Shown here: one piece after another, positions 48,975 to 56,859 of the stretch | Numbering within the stretch: the stretch's first letter is position 1 | Layout: each line of letters opens with the position of its first letter | Assembly: GCA_963975265.1 (NCBI GenBank) | Contig: CAXBGT010000003.1 | Location: 7,790 to 71,789 of the forward strand | Origin: CAJXUU01 sp963975265 | GTDB lineage: Bacteria > Bacteroidota > Bacteroidia > Chitinophagales > Saprospiraceae | Direction: 5' to 3' | Length of the DNA: 64,000 nucleotides | The notes under the pieces: model-generated | The model's database searches: none | What the model saw: the letters and a program-made list of their open reading frames with translations, nothing else | What the model was told of the DNA's origin: nothing | Translations under genes and position numbers: made by a program

Positions 48975-49037
48975 TAGTATTCATTCTACAAAAGAAGCTC
49001 TTTTTTAAACTAGAAACTGTTTACGTTTTTCAGGATC

Positions 49038-49307
49038 TTATCTGGAATCCCAAATACTGAGAATAAAAATTACTTTTGGATCTTCATCGTAAATAATAAG
49101 ATAGTCTTTTACTATCTTTACAAATGCATCACCATAGTCCGTCTTTTTTCTAGGGATTAAGCTTTCTGATATTGTCTTTATCGCAATCTTTTAAAATTTG
49201 TTGAGTTTCTTAGGGTAGACATTTGATTTGTTTCTTTTGCACCAATAGTATAGGATACTTTTCTTGCCTTCAGTTGCTAGTTTTGACCAAATTATTCGTT
49301 TAGGCAT
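49038..49307 (-). pseudogene. RelE/ParE-type toxin gene with an in-frame TAA
   Basis: From ATG at 49307 the minus strand reads MPKRIIWSKLATEGKKSILY, then YWCKRNKSNVYPKKLNKF, a TAA at 49193-49191, and on in frame KIAIKTISESLIPRKKTDYG ... FVKIVKDYLIIYDEDPKVIF ... to TAA at 49038. The full frame of 89 residues is that of a ParE/RelE plasmid-stabilisation toxin. The stop removes the C-terminal catalytic strands, so no active toxin should be made. It overlaps the relic antitoxin frame by 16 bases, the normal layout. Confidence 0.75.
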
Positions 49308-49540
49308 GCATCTACTTCTTTGTCCAAATCCTCGTTGGTAAATGTTTTACCGGATGCTATTTGTGACCGTGATTCATCTACAACTAGTTTCTGAGCATCC
49401 GATAGCTTAAATAAACCCTTCTCGGTCTCAAACTCAATAGGGTTAACACTTCTTTTAACAAGTGATCGTCAACAGTGTCTAGCTGCTTATAAACCTTTTC
49501 TCTCTATTTTGTAGTAGACAAATAGTTCGATTTTCATATT
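49292..49540 (-). pseudogene. Antitoxin relic partnered with the dead ParE-type toxin
   Basis: The C-terminal half is readable in one frame: EFETEKGLFKLSDAQKLVV, DESRSQIASGKTFTNEDLDK, EVDACLNE, then TAA at 49294-49292. Upstream, EKVYKQLDTVDDHLLKEVL is in another frame, so at least one frameshift separates the parts, and a further break lies near the start. The S-G-K-T-F/T-N-E-D pattern is that of small RelE-locus antitoxins. The rest of the 48975-49600 gap holds only this locus. Confidence 0.65.
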
Positions 49541-49600
49541 AATATATGAAAAAATGAAATGTGCCTTTTATTGTCATTTGATTTTTAAATTATGAATTTC

Positions 49601-52600
49601 TCAATCCTCCGCATCCCCTTCTATCAAATCGGGTACAGCCATGTTTTCATTCACAAAATTGCACCATTTACAATTCTCTTCTCCACATCCTTCTGTGAAT
49701 TCATGTTTCTGGATGCTTTTATAGGAATCGACCAATTGCTTACCAACGATTTCCATTTCAAATTCTTCCACTTCAAATTTTCTTCTTTGAAATCGGCCAT
49801 CTTTTTGCTTTTCTACAAAATCCATCGAACCAGACCTCATGGTCTGTTTCAATCTATCGTCACCTCGTAGTAATAGTTTATAGAAAACGATCTGCCTCCA
49901 ATAATCCCCCCCTGGATCTTCGTCACCAGTTGGGCCTTTTAGTTTGGCAGGATCGTACCTTCCTGTTTTATAATCAATTACTTGTAGGTGATCATCGTAA
50001 ACAGCTACTTGATCGAGTTTTCCTGAGATAGGTACTCCAACATATTCCGTCTTGATGTCAAACTCAATTTCGAATTTTCTAGGCAATGACCATTGACTAC
50101 TATACTCAGCGAAGTATTCAGCCAATAGGATCTTACCTCTTACCTCACTCAATTCTCTTTCTTTAACAGTAAAGTGAGAATGATACTTTTTCATCCCAAT
50201 ACGGAAGTGGGTGTGTAGCACTTCTTCTTCAAGTACAGCCCTTGCTGGATCTGCTTCCATGTCCCGGAAATACATTTCTAATGCATAATGAATGGCATTT
50301 CCAAACCCATTGGACGCACTCCTAGCCATCGGTACACGAAGAATATTTTCAAAGTAGAAAGTGATTGGACATTTCAGGTACTTATTGAGACTAGTGGTAC
50401 TCATTTTGAATGTCTGAAGTACCTTATCTATTTCATCATGTTCAAGAAGTCTTATCTCACCCTGGGCGTATCTCATTAGAGTTGCTGTGTATTCTATTAC
50501 CGCTTCATCTTCTACAGCCTTTTGGGTTATGTCTTCTTCATTTGATGTGATTTCTGCTATGAACCTGGCAGGTTCCAGTGCTTTTTCATTTTCATTGAAA
50601 TCAGCATGTGTGATCGTCAATACATCTCTTGCTCGAGTCATAGCTACATAGAATAGTCTTCTATCATCCTCGATATCACTTTGTGCAGATGCGGGCACTA
50701 AGGTTTTTGGGTAAGTATATTTACCACCTCCACCATAGTTACGAGCTACCCAATTACTAGTATCGGCCTTTAGGATATAGACATGATTAAATTCTAGCCC
50801 TTTAGATCCATGAGCGGTAAGAAAATGAATGCCTTTTTCTGAGAAAATGATTTTGCTTAGTGGAAGTTCAATATTATTTTCCTCCATTTTTTCGATCATG
50901 TCCAAGATCAGTGGCATTGTTATGTTCTCCTCTCTTGCTGATTCTTCTTTGATGAAATTAAAAAATGTATTTACCAACTGTAATCTCCATACTTTGTCTG
51001 AGCTAGCAAGGATATCATCAAGAACGGCTCCTCGAGTTAGTATTCTCTCAAACAAAACTTGAGCTGTTACATTAGGTATATCTTTGATCCAACCTTCTAG
51101 GGCATCACTGAATTTTATAATATTAGATACATCTTCGATTCCCGCTTTTTTTAGACTTTCTACATTGTTGATGACTGTTCTCCACCTTTTATCATCCTCA
51201 GTCTCGTCCGTACGATTGGAACAATATACGCTTATCAATGCGACATCCATGGCAGAAATACCAAAGTAGTCGTAGTGCATCATCTCAAAGAGAAACTTAT
51301 CTCCTGAGAATGGCTTGTCCACTTCGGACATGATATATTTCAAAATGGATATTAATCGTTTGACTTCACCTTCCTTCAGAACATTCACCTTTCTTTTGAT
51401 ATTGAGAGGTATGCCTTGGAGTGTCAGATATTTAACTATGTTTTCTACATTTTTATGTTTTCTGTAAATTACAGCTATTTCGTTGAGTGGAGTTCCCGCT
51501 TTATGTTTTGCGAGTATATCATTGATGATTCCTATTTCTTCTTGAGCTACATTCTTATATCTATATACTTTTGGTGCAGCACCATTGTTTTTACTTTTGT
51601 CTCTACTTTCTATTAGTTCTTTGGTAAGGTGAGGCCTTACTTTTACGAGCCTTTCATCATTGTGCTCAATTAGAGTCTTCGACCAATCAAGGATTCTCTG
51701 ATCAGACCTATAATTATTATCCAGTACTATCTCTGTAGGATCATATTTGTCTGCGAAGTCTATGATGTTATTCATGTTGGCCCCTTGGAATCGGTAGATA
51801 GACTGATCATCGTCACCTACGATGAATACATTTGGTTTATCATCTATAGGATTATCCGCCAGTAAGAAAAGTAGTTCATTTTGCGCGCCATTGGTATCTT
51901 GATATTCATCTACAAGAATAAATTGAAAGCGTTCCTGATAAGATGCCAATAGATCATCATTTTCTGCTAAAATTTTGATAACCCAAAGGATCATATCATT
52001 ATAGTCGTATCGTTCTTTTCTAGCAAGGATCTTATTGTACGTTTCTAATTCTCTACTAGCCGCTATCAAGCCATCAAAACCCGCTATTTCTTGTGCGACT
52101 TTGTCATCGTTAATTTGACCTTTGGTATATATGGTACCTGTTTGTTTTCCAGTTTGTTTTCCTTTGACTATGTATTTAGGATTGATATAATCTCCGTTGA
52201 GGTCTGTTTCGTGATAGAAGTCATGAAGCATATTTACATTTTCTTCAATCTCTTCAGTTGTCCATTTCTCTTGTTTCATGATGTTGAACAAGTTCTTGAG
52301 TCGATCTGCTTCGTAGTACAGATTACCCTTGAAACGCTTTAATGGATGATCATCAGCAAATCCATCAATGATCTCTCGATACACATCTACCAGCTCCAAT
52401 TCTGATATCAATTGCAAATTTCTAAATCCACCAAAAAACTGAATATTCTCCTGAATTACATAATTACAAAATGAGTGAAAAGTGAAAATATTAGCGTTGT
52501 AAGCTTCTGGCCCTATAAATTGTTTTAACCTTTCTCTCATTGCTATACTTCCAGAATCCGTAAAAGTAAGTGAGAGAATATTATTGGTGTTTACATCTGT

Positions 52601-52786
52601 TTGTTGTAATATATTTCCTATCCTGACGGCAAGTAATTGTGTTTTACCCGTTCCTGGACCAGCAACAGTCATAACTGGACCATATATCTGATCTACAGCC
52701 AATCGTTGCTTTTCATTCAAAGTCTTTTTTGCATTCTGAAATGCCTGATTATATTGTTCGAGTGTCTTTTTTCTGGAATTGTCCAT
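49601..52786 (-). CDS. UvrD-family helicase fused to a PD-(D/E)XK, probable Fe-S, nuclease
   Basis: A 1061-residue SF1A DNA helicase-nuclease. Walker A GPGTGKTQ is at 43-50, Walker B/DEYQDTNG is near 295, and motifs DDDQSIYRFQGA, LDNNYRS and FLTAHGSKGLEFNHVY (motif V region) and YVAMTRARDVL (VI) follow. The C-terminus has a RecB-type nuclease core (GKLDQVAVYDDHLQVIDYKT). Four cysteines, Cys806 (LKCPITFYF) and Cys1034, 1039, 1042 (CGEENCKWC), enclose this domain as in AddB/Cas4-type Fe-S nucleases. It likely acts in double-strand break processing. No separate partner subunit is adjacent. Confidence 0.92.
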   Translation of the reverse strand: MDNSRKKTLEQYNQAFQNAKKTLNEKQRLAVDQIYGPVMTVAGPGTGKTQLLAVRIGNILQQTDVNTNNILSLTFTDSGSIAMRERLKQFIGPEAYNANIFTFHSFCNYVIQENIQFFGGFRNLQLISELELVDVYREIIDGFADDHPLKRFKGNLYYEADRLKNLFNIMKQEKWTTEEIEENVNMLHDFYHETDLNGDYINPKYIVKGKQTGKQTGTIYTKGQINDDKVAQEIAGFDGLIAASRELETYNKILARKERYDYNDMILWVIKILAENDDLLASYQERFQFILVDEYQDTNGAQNELLFLLADNPIDDKPNVFIVGDDDQSIYRFQGANMNNIIDFADKYDPTEIVLDNNYRSDQRILDWSKTLIEHNDERLVKVRPHLTKELIESRDKSKNNGAAPKVYRYKNVAQEEIGIINDILAKHKAGTPLNEIAVIYRKHKNVENIVKYLTLQGIPLNIKRKVNVLKEGEVKRLISILKYIMSEVDKPFSGDKFLFEMMHYDYFGISAMDVALISVYCSNRTDETEDDKRWRTVINNVESLKKAGIEDVSNIIKFSDALEGWIKDIPNVTAQVLFERILTRGAVLDDILASSDKVWRLQLVNTFFNFIKEESAREENITMPLILDMIEKMEENNIELPLSKIIFSEKGIHFLTAHGSKGLEFNHVYILKADTSNWVARNYGGGGKYTYPKTLVPASAQSDIEDDRRLFYVAMTRARDVLTITHADFNENEKALEPARFIAEITSNEEDITQKAVEDEAVIEYTATLMRYAQGEIRLLEHDEIDKVLQTFKMSTTSLNKYLKCPITFYFENILRVPMARSASNGFGNAIHYALEMYFRDMEADPARAVLEEEVLHTHFRIGMKKYHSHFTVKERELSEVRGKILLAEYFAEYSSQWSLPRKFEIEFDIKTEYVGVPISGKLDQVAVYDDHLQVIDYKTGRYDPAKLKGPTGDEDPGGDYWRQIVFYKLLLRGDDRLKQTMRSGSMDFVEKQKDGRFQRRKFEVEEFEMEIVGKQLVDSYKSIQKHEFTEGCGEENCKWCNFVNENMAVPDLIEGDAED

Positions 52787-52951
52787 ACGTTAATATCGAG
52801 TTAAGAAATGAATTGGTTTTAAACCTCAAGTTTATCCTACTGTCAAAGAAGCGAAAATACATTAATAGTTTTCATATCCATAGAAGAAAGAAAAGATAAA
52901 ATCTTAAAGATACTTTCTAGGATATGAGGACGAAAATTAAAAATCAAAATA

Positions 52952-53341
52952 ATGAAAAAGGTAATATTTTTAATCGCAGTATTCACAATGGCCATAGGTT
53001 ATACATCGGAAGCACAGATTTCTCAATCAGAAGTTCAACAAGTTGAACACGCTGAGCAGTTAGATGATCGAAGAATGGAAAAAGACGAGAAAACGGCAAA
53101 AAAAAATCGTAAAAGACATCTAAAATCAAAGAAAAAAGCGCATAAAAAACATCTCAAATCAATGCGCAGAGTAGCAAAAGCAGATGGCGTGGTTACTCCT
53201 GAGGAAAAGGCTGTCATGAAAGATGAAAGAAAGAAAATGAAAAAGAATTCCAAAAGAAAAGGGAAGCGTAATCACAAAAAGAACCAGCTCAAAAAAGATA
53301 AGCTCAGAAATGATGCGACACCGGGAGGTTCTGGTTACTAA
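52952..53341 (+). CDS. Small secreted lysine-rich protein
   Basis: A 129-residue exported protein of unknown function. The signal peptide MKKVIFLIAVFTMAIGYTSEA is followed by a mature part that is extremely basic: runs such as KKNRKRHLKSKKKAHKKHLK and KKMKKNSKRKGKRNHKKNQL. One short motif, ADGVVTPEEKAVMKDERK, resembles a helix-turn acidic segment seen in small Bacteroidota proteins. It is predicted to be periplasmic and to bind polyanions such as LPS or nucleic acid (inference). A hairpin terminator follows. Confidence 0.75.
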   Translation: MKKVIFLIAVFTMAIGYTSEAQISQSEVQQVEHAEQLDDRRMEKDEKTAKKNRKRHLKSKKKAHKKHLKSMRRVAKADGVVTPEEKAVMKDERKKMKKNSKRKGKRNHKKNQLKKDKLRNDATPGGSGY

Positions 53342-53371
53342 TTCAAATAGAGATTAAGTTATAGCAAGCGT

Positions 53372-53411
53372 GAGGCTGTTCGGATCTAGGATTTGGGCAG
53401 TCTCTTTTTTT
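53372..53411 (+). terminator. Terminator after the lysine-rich protein gene
   Basis: GAGGCTG pairs with CAGTCTC (one G-T pair) and is followed by a T7 run, about 30 bases after the stop and before the restriction gene. Confidence 0.6.
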
Positions 53412-53433
53412 GTTTAATTCAGTTTGATTACTT

Positions 53434-54147
53434 TTGATAATGAATGAAGATCAACTACTCACAATTGTAAATGACTATTTCAAGAAAAACATCTTTGAAA
53501 ATCATATAAATAGTGCAAAATCCAAACACATAAAACTTTCATCGTACAAGATCAATCCCATTGTCGTAAAGTACCTATCTAAATTACTAGAAGATCAATT
53601 TAATCCCATAGGTATTGCAAAAGCACTTTACTATCCTAGAGTATTGGGCACCTCAATAAATACATCTTTTGGAACAAGGATACAAAATATGTTTGTTGAC
53701 TTAGGCCTTGCGGAAGGTTCATTAATAAAAGGCATGGACATTGAATTCATTGATCATCTAGATGGAAGGCAAAAATATTGTCAATTAAAATCTGGGCCCA
53801 ATACTATAAATTCTGAAGATGTAAATCCTTTACTAACTAAATTTAATAAAGTAGCAAATTTGGCTAGAACAAATAATACAAAATTAAGTAATTCTGATTT
53901 GACTTTAGGAGTCTTGTATGGCGAAGAACATCAGCTTAGTAAACATTACCAAAAAATTGACCGTACGTATCCAGTTATTATTGGAAAAGAACTATGGCAT
54001 AGAATTACTGGTTTTGAAAATTTCTACCCAAAGCTAGTGAAAGGTCTTGATAGTATAATCTTAAATTTAGACACAGAAAATATTCTTAAAGAAGGTTACT
54101 TAGCACTGGCTAAAGATGTGGAAGATTCTGACTTATTTAATTTCTGA
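53434..54147 (+). CDS. Type II restriction endonuclease
   Basis: A 237-residue nuclease paired tail-to-tail with a C5 methyltransferase (52-base overlap of the 3' ends). The PD-(D/E)XK core is visible as the acidic GMDIEFIDHLDGRQ followed by YCQLKSGPNTINSED, where the lysine and S/G/P are typical of restriction enzymes. Order and flanking segments (LGVLYGEEHQLSKHYQKI, PVIIGKELWHRITG) remind me of the EcoO109I and PmeII families, but the exact family and recognition site cannot be fixed by eye. A start two codons later (ATG at 53440) is equally possible. Base use is AT-rich, which fits recent transfer. Confidence 0.85.
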   Translation: MIMNEDQLLTIVNDYFKKNIFENHINSAKSKHIKLSSYKINPIVVKYLSKLLEDQFNPIGIAKALYYPRVLGTSINTSFGTRIQNMFVDLGLAEGSLIKGMDIEFIDHLDGRQKYCQLKSGPNTINSEDVNPLLTKFNKVANLARTNNTKLSNSDLTLGVLYGEEHQLSKHYQKIDRTYPVIIGKELWHRITGFENFYPKLVKGLDSIILNLDTENILKEGYLALAKDVEDSDLFNF

Positions 54148-55361
54148 TAGTACTCATTAAGAAATGCAACTATCGAATATCCAATCTCTTTTCCTAGATT
54201 ACAAGGCACTGCATTGCCAATTTGCTTGTATTGTTGAGAAACTGAACCCTGAAAACTCCAATCATCTGGGAATGTTTGGATCCTAGCATATTCTCTTACT
54301 CTAAAAGGCCTTGTTTCATCCGGATGGCATCGTTCTGTTTGTTTCTGAGCTGGACTACAAGTTAGAGTGAGACAAGGCTCATCCCAACCTATTCTCCTTG
54401 CCATTCCTGTTTTACCACCACCTAGATAATAGCTTTTTCCCATATATTCCATCTGAATATTCTTTGGTAAATTTCTCCAATACCCTTTAGGAGGCACTAA
54501 GTCTAAAACTTCTTTTTTATGTTCCGGATAATTCGAGCCGGGAGAATTAGGAACATTACTATCATATAAGTCGCCTTTTTTTAATGCATCTTCAAGATTA
54601 AATGTTCTTTTATATGGATCTGGATATTTGTATTCTAAATCTATATCTTTTCTAATTCCAACAATTATTAATCTTTCTCTTTTCTGAGGAACATTATAAT
54701 TTATTGCCTTAAGCACTCTAACAGGAACAACATTATATCCGATTTCATCTAATATTGAAATCATTCCTTGTAAGGTTTTCCCTTTCTCATGAGACCTTAA
54801 TCCCTTTACATTTTCTCCAATACAAATCAAAGGGTTTACTTCTTGTACCACTCTAGCAAACTCATAAAATAAAGTGCCTCTTGCATCTTCAAGGCCTAAT
54901 TTTTTTCCTGCGTAACTAAAAGCTTGGCACGGAAACCCGCCAGCTACAACGTCAACCTTATTACTAAATTCAGTAAATGAATAATCCTTAATATCTCCTT
55001 CTAAAACATTCCAATCTGGTCTATTATGTTTTAATGTTTGGCAAGCCCACTTATCTATTTCATTTAAAGCCACACAATCTAAACCCGCTTCCTCTAAGCC
55101 AATAGCCATACCTCCAGCTCCAGCAAAAAGTTCTATAGTAGAATATTGATTATTGGGTATAATGGAATTATCAGTTTCCTCTGCATCTAGCTCAGAAAAC
55201 AAATTTAGAAATGAATGGACTTGATCTTTTTTATACACTCTATAATTACTAATAGGTTCACGAAAAGCATTCAGTTTACCATTCCTATCCCACCTTCTTA
55301 GAGTTTCTTTACTTTTACCTAATTTTTCAGACACCTCAGCAAGAGAATAATAATTTTTCAT
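54096..55361 (-). CDS. DNA (cytosine-5) methyltransferase with N-terminal MerR-like HTH
   Basis: Protective enzyme of the restriction-modification pair. I prefer the ATG at 55361 (421 residues) over 55379. An N-terminal HTH of MerR type (YSLAEVSEKLGKSKETLRRW … ISNYRVYKKDQV) covers residues 4-48. The C5 methylase follows: SAM motif I ELFAGAGGMAIGL, catalytic Cys in GGFPCQAFS (motif IV), ENVKGL (VI), QKRERLIIVG (VIII), a target-recognition region, then QIGNAVPC (X). The HTH suggests it regulates its own promoter, as some other HTH-methylases do. A dyad overlaps its start. Confidence 0.93.
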   Translation of the reverse strand: MKNYYSLAEVSEKLGKSKETLRRWDRNGKLNAFREPISNYRVYKKDQVHSFLNLFSELDAEETDNSIIPNNQYSTIELFAGAGGMAIGLEEAGLDCVALNEIDKWACQTLKHNRPDWNVLEGDIKDYSFTEFSNKVDVVAGGFPCQAFSYAGKKLGLEDARGTLFYEFARVVQEVNPLICIGENVKGLRSHEKGKTLQGMISILDEIGYNVVPVRVLKAINYNVPQKRERLIIVGIRKDIDLEYKYPDPYKRTFNLEDALKKGDLYDSNVPNSPGSNYPEHKKEVLDLVPPKGYWRNLPKNIQMEYMGKSYYLGGGKTGMARRIGWDEPCLTLTCSPAQKQTERCHPDETRPFRVREYARIQTFPDDWSFQGSVSQQYKQIGNAVPCNLGKEIGYSIVAFLNEYYQKLNKSESSTSLASAK

Positions 55362-55392
55362 AACCACATTATACAACATTACACAATGGTTA
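55361..55392. promoter_or_regulatory. Dyad at the start of the methyltransferase gene, possible autoregulatory operator
   Basis: TAACCA (55361-55366) and TGGTTA (55387-55392) form a 6-bp inverted repeat spaced by 20 bases, directly at the preferred start codon. A TATAATG-like box lies between the arms. The spacing resembles sites bound by MerR-type HTH dimers, and the gene encodes such an HTH. The repeat is short, so this is tentative. Confidence 0.3.
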
Positions 55393-55449
55393 CAAACTTA
55401 TGTGAAATAATTGTCATATCAAAATAAAAAGAGAATTTTCAAATAAAAA

Positions 55450-56613
55450 TCACTCCAACGCCTCCAAAATATCATTCATAATATCTTCATGATGCTCCAA
55501 ACCGATAGAAATTCTAATCATTCCATCAGTAATGCCCACTGCAGCCTTCTCTTCGTCAGATAATTTGCTGTGCGTCGTAGATGCTGGATGTGAGACTATC
55601 GTTCGGCTATCTCCTAGATTGGCAGTCAGAGAGCACATTTTTATATTATTAAGAAAGTTCCTTCCAGCATCCAACCCTCCTTCAATCTCAAATGCAATGA
55701 TATTACCACCCAACTTCATCTGTTTTTTAGCTAGATCATATTTAGGATGAGATTTAAGGAATGGATATTTGAGCCAATTTACTTTACGATGATTTTCTAG
55801 ATCGGTAGCTATTTTCAAAGCTGTTTCGCAATGTCTTTCTATTCTTACGGCAAGTGTTTCTAGACTTTTAGATAGTATCCACGCATTAAATGGTGATATC
55901 GATGGGCCAGTATTTCGTGCAAAAAGATAAATCTCTCTGATCAACTCTTTCTTACCTACAGCTGCACCACCAAGAACTCTACCTTGTCCATCAATAAGCT
56001 TCGTAGCAGAATGAATCACTATGTCCGCTCCAAATTTAATAGGTTGCTGGATATATGGTGTGGCGAAACAGTTATCAATAACTAACAATAGATTATGCTT
56101 CTTAGTTATATGCCCTAAAGCTTCCATATCCAAAATTTGCACACCAGGATTAGTTGGAGACTCCGCATAAAGTATCTTAGTATTAGGCGTGATCATTGCT
56201 TCAATTGCGTCCAAATTATCAGCTGGGAAATAGCTCGTATTAATATTCCATTTCGGAAGAAACTTCTTGAATAACGAATGTGTAGACCCAAATACCGAAT
56301 CACTGGAGATGATATGATCGCCAGCACTGAGCAAGGCAGCGAATGTGTTGAACACTGCAGACATTCCAGTGGCAAAAGCATATCCCGCTTCTGCACCTTC
56401 TAGTACCACCATCTTATCCACAAATTCTGTTGCATTAGGATTTGTAAATCGACTATAGATATTCATTTTCTTCTCTTCCGCAAAAGCAGCACGCATCTCC
56501 TCTGCATCTTCGAATACAAATGAAGAGGTAAGAAATAGAGGTGTAGAATGCTCACGATGTTGCGATCTTTCTGTTTGAGTTCGGATCGCTTTGGTTTCGA
56601 AATGTTCGCTCAT
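55450..56613 (-). CDS. metZ: O-succinylhomoserine sulfhydrylase (Cys/Met metabolism PLP enzyme)
   Basis: A PLP enzyme that makes homocysteine directly from an activated homoserine and sulfide. I start it at the ATG at 56613 (MSEHFETKAIRTQTERS); the frame to 56679 adds an unlike extension. The family blocks are NIYSRFTNPNATEF, GAEAGYAFATGMSA, VIDNCFATPYIQQP, the PLP lysine in IHSATKLIDGQGRVLGG and SRTIVSHPASTTHSKL. The length of 387 residues is normal. MetZ and cystathionine gamma-synthase are close relatives, and GRVLGG favours MetZ. It is a single gene. Confidence 0.88.
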   Translation of the reverse strand: MSEHFETKAIRTQTERSQHREHSTPLFLTSSFVFEDAEEMRAAFAEEKKMNIYSRFTNPNATEFVDKMVVLEGAEAGYAFATGMSAVFNTFAALLSAGDHIISSDSVFGSTHSLFKKFLPKWNINTSYFPADNLDAIEAMITPNTKILYAESPTNPGVQILDMEALGHITKKHNLLLVIDNCFATPYIQQPIKFGADIVIHSATKLIDGQGRVLGGAAVGKKELIREIYLFARNTGPSISPFNAWILSKSLETLAVRIERHCETALKIATDLENHRKVNWLKYPFLKSHPKYDLAKKQMKLGGNIIAFEIEGGLDAGRNFLNNIKMCSLTANLGDSRTIVSHPASTTHSKLSDEEKAAVGITDGMIRISIGLEHHEDIMNDILEALE

Positions 56614-56859
56614 TTCTGTGGTTCTTAATGAAAAGGTAAATCTAGACAAACGAATGATAATCTTATAAAATGTAGGCATTAATAATATTGACTCACAGAA
56701 GAGTTTTTTTGGCTAATCCATACAAAAAAGGGCACTATCTCTAGCACCCTTCTAGGTTCTCCTCAGAATCTCAATCATAAGAAGAAAATTCAAAACTCGA
56801 AACCCAAAACTCTATCTTGTTATAATACCGATCATAAAAGATTACACTAGGAATCGCTA

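Noticed and set aside
29599..49193. Reassigned TAA codon (several protein-like frames contain in-frame TAA)
   Set aside because: Many intact genes here end in TAA, and two of the three affected loci also carry frameshifts, so ordinary decay is the simpler reading.
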